Shown here piece by piece: positions 1 through 10,930 of a stretch of 64,000 nucleotides of DNA. Position 1 is the stretch's first letter; each line of letters begins with the position of its first letter. Source of the stretch: Phragmites australis (lineage: Eukaryota > Streptophyta > Magnoliopsida > Poales > Poaceae); NCBI RefSeq assembly GCF_958298935.1, contig NC_084939.1:6463501-6527500 (forward strand). The letters are read 5' to 3'. The notes below the pieces were generated by a model. The model saw only the letters and a program-made list of their open reading frames with translations. It was not told where the DNA came from and made no database searches. The position numbers and the translations under genes are program-made.

Positions 1-191
1 TTAAGAAATTAAAACTAAATTTGTAAGAAAATCCTAAAAGTGAATTTAGTTTGTGTCACATACGACTCCCGTTCAGGAGTGCTTGATTATAAATATGACT
101 TAGCAACTCATCATATTTATAAGAAGATGCTTCCGTATTATCTACAGACTTTGGATTGTTCAAGGATATGTGGCCTGAGTGGTATGTTTAT

Positions 192-339
192 ATGCTCTTG
201 TATGGTTCTAGAGAGAATTTCGGTGGCATCTCCTTGTTGTTCTCCGGATATACACCCTGTTGGCTCGTTATCGAGAAATGTATTTGGAGAACAACGGGGA
301 GATTCTACCGAAATTTTCTCTAGAACCGTACAAGAGCAT
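192..339. repeat. 54-bp inverted repeat with 40-nt loop
   Basis: The arms 192-245 and 286-339 are reverse complements at about 48 of 54 positions. They begin with ATGCTCTTGTA and end with GGAGAACAACGG on the facing arm. The single-stranded form would fold into a long hairpin. The motif lies upstream of the second gene of the CACTA remnant, and I recall similar ATTTCGG-containing segments in grass CACTA elements, so it is probably internal to that transposon. Confidence 0.8.
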
Positions 340-601
340 AGAAACCTACTTGTGTCACATATCCTCAAATGGGATTATGGCCTATCTTTGCCTATGTAGA
401 AATTAGGATCCTTCAATATAGATAACATGTATCATAGATAACCTATGTCGTTTCTATTAGATGTCTGCCAATGAATCTTCGTCGGGATCCTCTGACGAAG
501 GATATGCTCCTAGTTAGATGTCTGCACAACTAGGTCCGAGTGGAGCAACACTATGAAGGCCAAGGGCACAAGCAAAGTGGCCAACAGACAAGATTACCGT
601 C

Positions 602-2137
602 ATGGAAATCGATGATGACGGCATGCCTACGGAGAATAAAGCCCTGCAGAGGTTGCGGAAGCTCGCATGCCATAATGCTCGGGAGAGAGTGCCATTGATC
701 CTTTCGAAGTTCGATAACCTCACTGTGGCTCAAAAGAACGCCTTGTTCAATAATAGCGTCAATACATTTCTGGAGTTCTCAGAGAACATGAAGGCGAAGG
801 GTTTCAGGGCTACTATGAAAATGATCATCAAACTTTAGAGAAGCCACAAGAGCAAGCTTGTGAATGAATACATGCCAAAAGTGTTGGAGCCCTTCAGCAA
901 GTACTCATATATGAAAAGGGAGGATTGGGAAGCTTTTGTGGCATTAAAGAGCTTAGAGGCATTCCAAAAGGAGAGTTTAGTAAAGAAATAGCTTTAGGCA
1001 AAGAACAAACAGAACCACAATCTGGGCACAACCTGGTACGTGGGGAAAAGTGAGAAATGGCAGGCGGAGGATAAAAAGTTAGCCAATGACCTCGGTAGCA
1101 ATTCCTGGGACGATCGCAATCGTATTTGTGAGCGAGGGGTAAGCTGTCATATAGTGGAGAAATCACCTTCAACCAGCAAAACCCAGGCAATTCCTGAAAA
1201 GGTGAAAAAAATAGCAGCCCGATCCTTCGAAGGTTCATTCACCGACGTCAAGAAACATGACGAGCTCTTCACGGTGCTAGGAAACCTTGAGCACCCAGGT
1301 TGTGTGTGAGGCGTGTCCAATTCATAAGGCTGGAAGTTAGGCTTCTCCGAACACATCGAGATGTATAAGAAGAGGAAGAGGTCAGGTGCAATCGATGTGC
1401 AAGTATTTACCCAGTCAATCACAGAGAGCATTTATCAAGACGTCATGAAAAGGTTTGCGGCACAGGGAGTCGTAATTCCTAGTGCACCAGTAGATGATAG
1501 CTCCATTGCTGGACTCAAGAGTAGTCAAGCGTATAGGGAGGTCGAACAACGTGTCTTCTCTCCATCCATGGAGCTAGATATTATAGACTTTCTCGATGGG
1601 CCCACACCATGCTCGCTGGTCATAAGACCTAGTGGGTACCATATTGTGGTGGAAAAGGGCTAGATGCATCCAGAGGTCTAGGTGTTACATACGGTACTGA
1701 TACGTCCTAGCTATGTTGTGGTCTTCATGGATTTTATACATGCCAATACCATGGACATAGATTTGCTCAACCCCCCCCCCCCAATGATGAGATACAAAAA
1801 TTGGGTCAAGCTCATCTTCAAAGGATCCAATGGAAGAAATGGACCATCTTGGTGCACCCGGAACCATCTAGGATCGATCAGTCTGGATGTTCAAGTGCAC
1901 CGAGTTTCCTACCCCAACCTCAACCTTGAGATGAGCCAGCTGCGTCGCCTTTGCCCACTCTGCCATCTACAGCTAGACAACCTGAGGGCAGCTAAGAAAA
2001 GAAAAAGTCCAAGCTAGGGCCCAAGAAGCAGCTGCTAAAGAAGTCTGAGCCCTCTGGTAAAGACTTAATCGTCGAGAAGAACGCCATATGGGCAGCTTGG
2101 ACTAAGGCAAACCCAAAATTCCAGCTTGGGAAGCCCT
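602..2137 (+). pseudogene. CACTA accessory transposase-family gene, 5' part, broken
   Basis: This plus-strand coding remnant resembles the plant 'Ptta/En/Spm' transposase family. Recognisable blocks include FDNLTVAQKNALF (from about 707), HKSKLVNEY (from about 844), KREDWEAFV (about 915), WYVGKSEKWQAEDKK (from about 1033) and KKRKRSGAIDVQVFTQSI (from about 1365). The blocks are separated by in-frame stops (for example near 836, 990 and 1307) and by frame changes, including one at a C10 homopolymer near 1770-1780. The reading frame runs to the retrotransposon insertion, ending FQLGKPL at the target duplication, and continues after 9160. The gene is not functional. The family is known; the exact role of this CACTA second protein is not. 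Confidence 0.7.
2133..2137. repeat. Target-site duplication, left copy (GCCCT)
   Basis: GCCCT lies immediately left of the element end TGTGAGG and matches 9160-9164 exactly. Confidence 0.9.
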
Positions 2138-2870
2138 TGTGAGGAACTGTCCAAATAATATTCCAATTAATCATTAAGTCGATCATTTGTGTAATCAAAA
2201 CTCTCATGACTAACCGGAATATCACCCCGATAGTCCTGGCATATGTTTTTCTTCTAGTATTAGAATACACGCCTTTACAACAAGCACATCATCACCAGAT
2301 ATAATGAAGAGCGAGTAATTCAAAATAAGGTACAAGCCTTTAAGCACATTAAACTTTACAACAAAATATATGATCCAAACATCGATAGAGTATCTATGGA
2401 GTGGAAAGTATATAACTACAAAAGGTGGGTAGCGTCATTTTCTCTAAGGCGCCACCCCAAAATATCCATACACGAGTAGTAGGCACTATTCCTGCCTGTC
2501 ATCAATGTCGGTGGGTGTAAAGTAGCTAAAAACTAATGCTTCCTCACCTGAAAGGCAAACGACCTGACTCCAAGGAGAATGCGATTTGGATAATTAGCAA
2601 GAACTCGACCTCAAGGTTAAGTAAGTTCTTAAGCAAATGCAGCAATTTTGACTCAAGTGTAAGCATCTACACCTAACCATAAACAACCTTCTATCTTGAG
2701 ATAATTACCATACCATAATTATAACTTGAACCGTATCAAAACTTTAACAACATCATCATAAATTACCCAACATACCATCACAACCACAACCGGAACTCTA
2801 TGATTGATGCAAATGGACAGGAGAGTGCTCATAACCGAGAGTGCATCAATTCGAATTATTTTACACCCTC
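2138..2870 (-). repeat. Truncated 3' LTR of the gypsy element
   Basis: It is homologous to 5610-6394 with point changes and one internal loss of about 60 bp (the right copy has extra bases around 6030-6090). Homology stops at about 2870, where gag coding sequence begins directly, so this copy keeps only the terminal part of the LTR. Confidence 0.85.
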
Positions 2871-3855
2871 CCATCTTCGGAAAACGACACTCCCACGCAA
2901 AGTGCCCAACATGTCCACAATTGTAGCATGGGCCGCTGGGACCACCAGTCACACTCCCCTGGGATCCAACTGGCCTTGGAGTCTGTCCTGGTGATACGGA
3001 GTATGAACGTTGCACCACCCACATACGACGTGGAGCAGATAGTGTCGACATGGAAGACAGAGGGAGTTGATTCCCCGTTCGCTGACTTTGGTAGCTCCCA
3101 CCCATAGAGGATGACGGGACCCTCTTACACTTCTTATCCTCCTGATGGTTCTTCAACTTGTGCTCGATGGTGAGTGAGGTGCTCACCAACTTATTGAAGT
3201 TAGCAAACTCGTGAGTGGATAAACGGTCTAGCATCTTGGTGGAGAGATCGTTTACAAAGTGATCTTGCTTCTGAGCATCAGTACTGATTTCTTCCGGCAC
3301 ATATTGTGCCAAGTGGTTGAACACTTGCACATATTCCATGACCGACTTGCATCTTTGCTTGAGGTTCGGGAATTCCTGTCGCTTGATATCCATTATCCCC
3401 TTAGGGATATGATAATCGCGGAAGGCTTGGCGGAATTCCGCCCATGAGACGCGATGATCGGCGGCGTGCATGGTGAGATAGTTCATCCACTGCACGCCGG
3501 CCGCGCCTTGGAGTTGATGTGCGGCGAAGAGGGCCTTCTCATGGTCCTCGCACCAAAGAAGAGCTAACTTTTGTTCGATGGTGCACAGCCAATGGTCCAC
3601 ATCGAGAGGATCCTCGGTGTGCATGAAGGTGAAAGGACTAGTACGGAGAAAATCCAAGTAGTCATCTCAACGCCCGGCTCCTCCTTCTCCTTGAGGAGCC
3701 GTGTTACGCACAAGTGCCTCGAGAAGAGTGGTATGCGCCTGACGGTTTTGCTCGATTTGCATGAGCACATCCGTCATGCTCAGCGGCGGAGGTGGCACGG
3801 GATTGTTCTCGTTGGACCCCTCAGGAAGATCACCCGAATTGCCGTGGGTCCTCAT
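2870..3855 (-). pseudogene. gag: Ty3/gypsy gag with CCHC zinc knuckle, broken
   Basis: This encodes the capsid/nucleocapsid part of a gypsy retrotransposon, which packages element RNA in cytoplasmic particles. Reading begins at an ATG at 3855. A single in-frame stop lies at 3667-3669, after which the same frame resumes. The retrotransposon gag core is visible (DPLDVDHWLCTIEQKL, then WAEFRQAFRDYHIP, then KRQEFPNLKQ). A CX2CX4HX4C knuckle (CYNCGHVGHFAWEC) is encoded at 2887-2928. Protease, RT, RNase H and integrase are absent: about 15 bp past the knuckle the sequence enters the truncated 3' LTR, whose bases supply a chance read-through tail. Identification is by family motifs. Confidence 0.85.
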
Positions 3856-4598
3856 CCTGTCGTCATTTTACAAAGTTAGTGATGACAAGATATTAACAAG
3901 GGAGATATGAGTAGGAATTTGGGCAACAAGGAAAGGATAATTCAACATGAATGCGGTCGAGCTCCTTAAAGCCCATATTAAGTAAATGCGTGCAAAAAGA
4001 GAGACATGAATGAAGTATGCTCAATCCCTATCTACACGTATCTTTCTCGAGTGCATCACTCCCCACAATCATCACAGGCATGCATATGCATTAATTCACG
4101 CGAACGGTGCTCGTGCAACTCACCGCACAAGCGACGTTTCATACGTTGTTGCCAACATATTCACTTTCCGTACATTCACCTCACAGGACACCCCATGTAA
4201 TCGCCGCATAGGTAGATGACCAAAACTATCATCGTATGGTAGATGTTCATATGTTATTGCTAACGTATTCACTTCCTACACCATCACCGTACGAGATATA
4301 CCAGGCCCCTACCTCGCACTAGTTGAGCCCCCAATATCTACCACCATCCGGATGGTCCCGTACCTTCTTACCTTTTTCGTCGATTGCGTCGATACAACAT
4401 GAGTAAAATGACAAAATAATAAATAACAATCAACCAGATTAAAAGACATATTAAATAGTCATAATACTCATACAACGTAGAGGTACATCATACAAGTCTC
4501 ATACGTAGGGCATAGTATAGATAGTTTTGAATCATCCATAAGTTTCGTGGAAAGAAAGTACACCCTATTACCTAATTCTTAAATCCACCAACTTAAAA

Positions 4599-5410
4599 TC
4601 ACCCACAATACGGATCCCGAACAAAGTCCTCCGGAAATTCATCCAAGAGATGATGTTGGGGGGAGCCCATGCCGTCAATGGAATCGGGGTGGGTGAGAGG
4701 CTGCGACTCGCCTAAAAACATTTCCCTCGTGTAGCCCGAGTTATGGAGCTGTGGCACTTGCAATCCACTGGATGCCCTTGCACCTCGGCCACGGGGACAA
4801 GGTACCCGTGTGCCCTGCACAACCGGAAAGCGGTGAGTCCGAGGTGCCATGCCACACGGCGTCATATGGCCCTCTCCATACAACACCCAGCGGTTCACCA
4901 ATCCACAACTTGTGATTCCATCACGTGTTGCAGCCGATTGTAGCGCCTTCGCATCTCCCATAACTCAGCCACCACGCAATGGTAGGATTGGTCCAAGGAG
5001 CGAACCAACTCTACCATGTGGTGCTCATTCAATGGGGCCACATCTGGAACATCTTCAAAGTTGTTGACGTTGTTGCCCCGAATGGGAAAGTAGACAAAAG
5101 GTCATCCTCGTAGAACCGGTAACTCACCACGAAGGGCAGCCATCGCCTTGTACGCTACTGCTTGAACCGCCATTTCTTCTGAAGTTCTAATTGCCTGAGG
5201 GTTGGCTCCACCTGCTATGATCCTTGCTCGAATGTCCACGGTCGCCAGGTAATCCACCAAGTTTGGCCCAACTCCTCGAGCTTACACCGTATACTCTGGC
5301 GTATAGGCAAAATTTGCGCACCAAAGCATCTCGCAGAGGAGTGCGGGAAAACCTCCCACCCCCTCGACACGAGTAGCCATCACCAACGTAAGAGCAGCCA
5401 TCCTTAACCC
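4599..5410 (-). pseudogene. Leader ORF remnant between PBS and gag
   Basis: The minus strand between the primer-binding site and gag keeps a broken reading frame. Stretches such as YFPIRGNNVNN (about 5074), HHMVELVRSLD (about 5010) and an intact 120-codon tail ending at 4599 are visible, with several stops between them. Leader ORFs of this kind precede gag in some large grass gypsy elements. I do not recognise a function, and it could also be an N-terminal part of the gag polyprotein. Confidence 0.4.
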
Positions 5411-5590
5411 ATTAAGAAAGATATGAGTTAGAGACCAATTTAGGCATGTTAACAACAAGAAGAGGTATGATTAGCTCTAAGATAAGATGAGGAATACAAT
5501 AAAGCAAACACTTAGGAACTAAAGATAACTTTTAGTGGGTTGACACATTTTATTAACCCATCCTAAGTAGTTTTAGGCCAATTTATTAAA

Positions 5591-5608
5591 CCAAGCTCTG
5601 ATGCAACA
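5591..5608 (-). other. Degenerate primer-binding site
   Basis: Immediately inside the 5' LTR the minus strand reads TGTTGCATCAGAGCTTGG. This resembles the TGGTATCAGAGC complement of initiator tRNA-Met used by many plant LTR elements, with substitutions. It fixes the orientation of the element. Confidence 0.6.
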
Positions 5609-5609
5609 C

Positions 5610-8600
5610 TGTGAGGAACCATCCAGATAACATTCCAATTAATCATTAAGTCAATCATTTGTGTAATCACAACTCTCATGACTAACCGAAATATCACCCC
5701 AGTAGTCCCGGGATGTGTTTCTCTTTCAGGATCGGAACACACGCCTTTACAATAAGCACATCATCACAAGATATAATAAAGATCAAGTAATTCAAAATAA
5801 GTTACAAGTCTTTAAGCAAATGAAACTTTACAACAAAATATATGATCCAAATACCGATAGAGTATCTATGCAGCGGAAAGTACATAACTACAAATGGTGG
5901 GTAGCGTCATTTTCCCTAAGGCGCCACCCCAAAATATCCACACACGAGTAGTATGCACTATTCCTGCCCGTCGCCAACGTCGGCAGGCGTAAAGTAGCCA
6001 AAAACTAATGCTTCCTCACCTGAAAAGCAAACAAAGCATGTGAGCATGAAGGTACTCGCAAGGCTCAATCCATAGTGGGCACCTATAAATAGCCCGACTT
6101 CAAGGAGAATGCAACTTGGATAATTAGCAAGAACTCTATCTCAAGGTTAAGTAAGTTCTTAAGCAAATGTAGCAATTTTGACTCAAGTGTAAGCATTTAC
6201 ACCTAACCATAAACAACCTTCTACCCTGAGATATTACCATAATTATAATTTGAACCGTATCCAAACTTCAACACACATCACCATACATTTCCCAACATAC
6301 CATCACAACCATAACCGGAACTCTATGATTGATGCAAATGGATAGGAGTGTGCTCATAACCAAGAGCGTGGAAATTCGAATTGTTTTACACCCTGCAGAG
6401 GGTACTCCATTACCCACACGACTTGAGTATCATATGACTCGCGTGACCACACAGGTCCACACAAGGGGTACTCATATCAACCTTTCCCAAATAAGCTCCA
6501 ACCGTTTGAACATGTGCCTCGGCATGCGGGGGTCATCTAGAACTACTCTCAGAGCAAACTGGATAACCCTTCCAAGCCTATTATGCTGACAACACCCGAG
6601 ACTTACACGCCAAAAGATCACAGCTACATAAGGTATCCGGCTCATCCATCCCATATTCGGATATGTGGTAAGTACAGACAAGTGCTAAAGATAACTGCAA
6701 CAACGTACGATGCTTAATCGATTCAAGCGGGCCTATAGCATTCGAGACTCCCTTCTCGAGCCATGCCAATTTCCTGCCCGAATCTCAGCTCATACTCACT
6801 AACTTACACCATCCTCCATCATCATTATCTTTGTGATATAAGGTAAGCCCTAAGCTCGCGAACGATGGTCGAACCACCGCTCGACTCTACCGAGGACATG
6901 TGCCATGCTAAGCATACCGCATTCCTTTTAAGTTAGATCATTACTTGACATGAATAATCCAGGTTACCAAGGATCAAGTGATAATCAATATTAAGGAAGG
7001 GCAATACAACAAATAGGATCTACCCATATCGACCCAACACTTGACTCATTCACATGCAACATACATAAAGCATTCATCGCAATTCATCACAAAGAAATGG
7101 TACGAAAATGCTTAGCTACTTGCCTTGTGGTTCAGCTTGATCACAATTCATTGCAAAGAATTCTTGATCGCCCTCGATCAAGCCCGTGTTACCTTCTGGT
7201 CCTTCATTCACTAAGAAGAACACATGCAGTGATGAGCATGAAAGAGATACTATAAAGATGCTAATTTTTTTTAATGAGGATGTGGTATTGGGTAATGAAA
7301 ATAATGCAACAAGAAACACTCAAATTAAAGCACATATGCTCATGGTATAAATGATTTATCTAAGGGCTATCCAAAAAGGACCATAATTAAGCTAGATATC
7401 AAGATTAAGTGAACTTCAACAATTTAAACAACACTTTCATACAAAAGTATTTTTTTTCTGAGATAAAACTGATCAAAACATGAATTATCCAAGTGGTTTT
7501 ATAATTTTAGAGCATGGTATTAATTAACTATGATTTTTTAAGCTGAAATGCATTTAAATAATTAATTAAACATCAGAAAGTATTTATTGAGCTCCAACAT
7601 TTTTAACATGTGGTTCAGACTCATACGAAGCTAATGCAGTTGGTTTCAAGATTTTTGGAGTTCATATGAATTAACTATGAAACATACAAGCTATTAGCAG
7701 AAAAGAAATAGCCAGATGAACAGTAGAATCCGGATGCTTCAGGTTGAACTCGGACTCTCCGGATTCCGTCTCTGGGTGAACCTCCGGACGGGGGTCCTCG
7801 GGTATTTTTGGCTAGGGTCACTCAGAACCTCCGGGTTAGGCCGGAACCTCCGGGTTCGGACCCTTCGGGTCGATCTTCGGTTCGGGTTCTCGGTTAACTC
7901 CTAACTCAAAATAATCCGAATTATCCGGGCTATAGACTGGACACTCCGGGTTGGTTGAATTGTCCGGGTTTTACTCCGAGCAAGGTACTCGGTTAATTTT
8001 AAACTGAATTACCCGGAGTCTCCGGGTAGACCTGGATTCTTGCAGACTTGAATTACACGGTGATTTTCCTCGGTCGATTCAACATGCATGTAACTAACCA
8101 TTCCACTTGAACATGTATAAGCAATAATGTAAGGATTCTAAACTCAAATTACATGCTAAATAATACGGAAACTCGTGTAGATTTAAAGTGTCTCACACAA
8201 AACCTCCGGGTTTAACCCGGAGTATCCAGGTTCCTGCAGAACTCACGTTCTCGTCGATTCTTCGATTGATTCGACTTGAATGTTGAAAAATAAACCACCC
8301 AAACATGCAAAAACACTAATGAAAGGGTTCTAAACCTATCTTGCTCACTCTACGAACACGAATTACTAGCTCTTGCTCATCCAAACATCTCATCCATCTC
8401 TATTTCATCAAGAACAAGAGGTACTTCGCAACCACGCATACACAGCTCCAAAACCTGTCCAAATGCCAAGTAATTCGTGCATTCTCACAAGGAAAAAGCT
8501 AGAAGACTTACCCCAAGTCCCTTGCCCAAGTTGGTGATCATCTGTGAAGAAGAAATCGAAGGAAGAAGCTTGGAAGAGAGATGAACTAGTTGCTGAAATT

Positions 8601-9159
8601 GCAGAAAAGAGAGGTGACAAAATTTGGATTGCAAAACCTCAAAACTTTCATGCATGTGACAGATTTTTGGCAGGATAGAAAGCTAAGAACATGGGGAATT
8701 CGGTGGTATAACATGCAAACCTTGATTCTTGCGCCTTGAGTGGGATTTTGGGGGAGAATGGAGAGAGTGTAGACAGAGGGGAGAGGAGAGCAGCACCTCT
8801 GCTCTTGCTGCACGGTTAGGTGAGTGAGGGGCAGTGTGGGATGAGGTGGAGGGTGCTGGGCACCCAAGGGAGAAAAGAGAGGAGGGGTGGGGCCGGCTAG
8901 GTGGGTGGTCCTCACTCACAAGAGAGAGAAGCTAATTTCAGCTGTGAACTAAAAACAAGTGCAGCGATTAAAACTTCTAAGAAAGACTCAAACTAAAGAA
9001 AATGCTTACGTCGGTTATTTTTAAAACGCATAGCATATAGCCAAACCACCAACGAGAACAGATAAAAACCATAATGTTTAACAATTGAACATGATGATTA
9101 TGATGCTAATGACATGCTTATGCTTAAAGACGTGATTAAAAAAACATTGGGACGTGACA
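5610..9159 (-). repeat. 5' LTR of the gypsy element (about 3.55 kb)
   Basis: On the minus strand the LTR starts TGTCACGTCCC and ends GGTTCCTCACA. Its last part (plus coordinates 5610-about 6394) is repeated at 2138-2870, which identifies it as an LTR. A TATA-like segment is visible near 6086 (CTATAAATAG, plus-strand reading). The region 7730-8240 is crowded with short CTCCGGGTT-type motifs. Small ORFs inside it have no recognisable product. Confidence 0.85.
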
Positions 9160-9164
9160 GCCCT
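9160..9164. repeat. Target-site duplication, right copy (GCCCT)
   Basis: GCCCT lies immediately after ...GTGACA and is identical to 2133-2137, as expected for an LTR element integration. Confidence 0.9.
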
Positions 9165-10306
9165 TGATGGTGGCAAATCCACTTCGAAGGGCGGACTACC
9201 TACAAGGTTGTAGAGCGAAGCAGAGTTCCGTTGTCGTCCCGTACCAAAATCATCACTTCTTGAATGGGGACGACCACTTCCTTGGGGGCTTCAACGACTT
9301 ATACGACCTCTTCAACCTCGATGGCATGGATGTGGGGTTATTACGATGCTGGACATTGTAAGTCATTTAAACTAGGCATTCATTAATTATTATCACTAAT
9401 TCTCCAATATAACTAACTTTTTATCTATAAACACATGGTGCAAGAACCGAGAAAGAAGGAGCCCTTCAGATTCCTTGACCCCCAAACGATGACAGTCTCG
9501 GTGATGCAACAAGATAGGGAATCTATTGTGGGATATATGACTAGGGCAATGAGCCACTTTTCGATGAAGTACTACCCGATGGCCACTCATAACACGGATG
9601 ACCATTGGATCTTACTAGACATTGCCACCAAATGGAACTTGGTCTGGTACCTTGATTCAGCAAGACCAGTAGTAGGACCTGACGATGAACAGGGATAACA
9701 TGACTATACTTTGGTAAGTAATCCTCGACGAGTAAGTTCTTCATGACTTATGTTACATATTGAACTTTTCAAACTTTTTCCAATATTGACTAATCAATCC
9801 CTCTTTACATGTAGGGCTTTTGACATGTGTAATCACTCTAATACAAAGTACTATCCGAATGTACTCAGTACACTGACACATAAGACCATATTCATAGTAA
9901 ATACTAGCATAGACATTTGCAAATACTCTACTACTACCGTTTTTTTTCTTTCGAACTGATGATTTTTTTCTCTCCAGTGCCACCAACAACCACCGGACAA
10001 CGCATGGCTTCTACACATGCTACTAACCATGGCAACAAAGGATCTGAAATCTCCAGATGTAAGATAATTTCATAGTCTTTCATAACTGCTTTCATTCATT
10101 ACTAATATCTGATAATAAAATGATTTTGATCACGCTAATTACATACTTTTTCCATTACTATTTTCATTTAGCAGGAATTCAGCTTACCCAACGACAATAT
10201 CGAGGGGTCTGCACTCTTCAACATTCGAGGACGGATCACCTCTTTCATAATGACTGAAGTCGTCTCTTCGAAAGACAAGTTCCATTGTAGGGAGACGGCA
10301 TACTGA
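9160..10306 (+). pseudogene. CACTA gene, 3' part with Ulp1/C48-like protease domain
   Basis: This is the downstream half of the interrupted CACTA gene. It reads in frame from the target duplication (PLMVANPLRRADYLQGC, from about 9161). The block 9435-9690 has HWILLDI followed by VWYLDS, the spacing of the His and Asp positions of C48 (Ulp1/SUMO-protease-like) domains. The segment that should hold the catalytic Cys (about 9988-10020) reads QQPPDNAWLLHML. A shift of two bases would restore an A-C-G-F-Y-type motif, so the active site appears broken. Intron-like AT-rich gaps lie at about 9361-9434, 9700-9975 and 10060-10172. The last block (about 10173-10306) ends at a TGA. Domain assignment is by motif only. 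Confidence 0.6.
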
Positions 10307-10564
10307 CTCATGTATTTTGTGGTTGCACTCTGGACTTATGTAATTTCTAGGTATCTTCATGTACACTTTCGACTTGCGTATGTTACTATTTAAACTTGAG
10401 TGATATGATGGATGTTTACTTGTGGATATGGTGGATGTTACCTGATGTTGATATGGTGGATGTTTGTTGGTGGATTTATGTTTGTTGTTGTGATATGTTT
10501 GCTGAATAAGATGCTGCTAAATCCTGACTTTGCTTCAAAATGCAGCTAGGAAAAAGGGAAAACT

Positions 10565-10930
10565 AGGAAGAGGGTTAGCACATTAGTGACGGTGAACTGT
10601 CTCACGTCACTTATGTTAGTTATTAGTGATGAGCGTCCTTCAGAAACCCGTCACTGGTTTCCATCAAAAACCTGTTACTAATGATTGTCTTTAGTGATGG
10701 AAGTTTGTACACAATCACCACTAGTGATGACACATTAGTGACAGGTTCTGTGTCTATCCATCACTAATGATAGTCTTTAGCGGCGGGTGTCTTTCTAAAC
10801 TCCGTCATTACTGACGGTATTCAGTGACAGATGTTTGTACAGTATCGTCACTAATGATGATATATTAGTGACGTCTATTGTGGTTATCCGTTACTAAAGA
10901 CCATCACTAGTGACGGACAATAGACCTCCA
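10565..10930. repeat. CACTA subterminal repeat array
   Basis: Many short copies, in both orientations, of a motif close to TTAGTGACGG / CCGTCACTAA alternate roughly every 25-50 bp (for example at 10582, 10620, 10693, 10734, 10808, 10865 and 10908). This pattern is known for the transposase-binding subterminal regions of grass CACTA elements. It marks the right part of the CACTA remnant. Confidence 0.7.

Larger units (their letters stand above)
2138..9159 (-). mobile_element. Ty3/gypsy LTR retrotransposon, internally deleted
   Basis: The element is bounded by TG...CA in plus orientation (TGTGAGGAAC at 2138, GGGACGTGACA ending at 9159) and flanked by a perfect 5-bp duplication, GCCCT. It is inserted on the minus strand: the complete 5' LTR is on the right (5610-9159), then a primer-binding-like site, a leader ORF remnant and gag. 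The sequence then jumps straight into the terminal part of the 3' LTR (2138-about 2870). All of pol and about 2.8 kb of the 3' LTR are missing. The long LTRs and CCHC gag suggest a chromovirus (Tekay-like) lineage; that is inference, since no integrase remains. Confidence 0.88.
1..10930 (+). mobile_element. CACTA (En/Spm) transposon remnant, interrupted
   Basis: This decayed CACTA-type DNA transposon enters the window from the left. It contains an inverted repeat (192-339), a broken plus-strand gene of the kind found beside CACTA transposases (602-2132 and 9160-10306) and a subterminal array of short direct and inverted motifs around 'AGTGACGG' (about 10570-10920). The transposase gene itself is not in view and is presumably upstream. 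A 7 kb LTR retrotransposon at 2138-9159 splits it. Removing that element and one target-site copy joins the two coding halves in frame. I could not place the 3' terminus exactly: no clean CACTA/TAGTG end is visible. The family call rests on protein resemblance and the subterminal array. Confidence 0.75.

Noticed and set aside
9721..10170. Additional gene between CACTA blocks
   Set aside because: AT-rich intervals look like introns of the broken CACTA gene; short frames have no similarity to known proteins.
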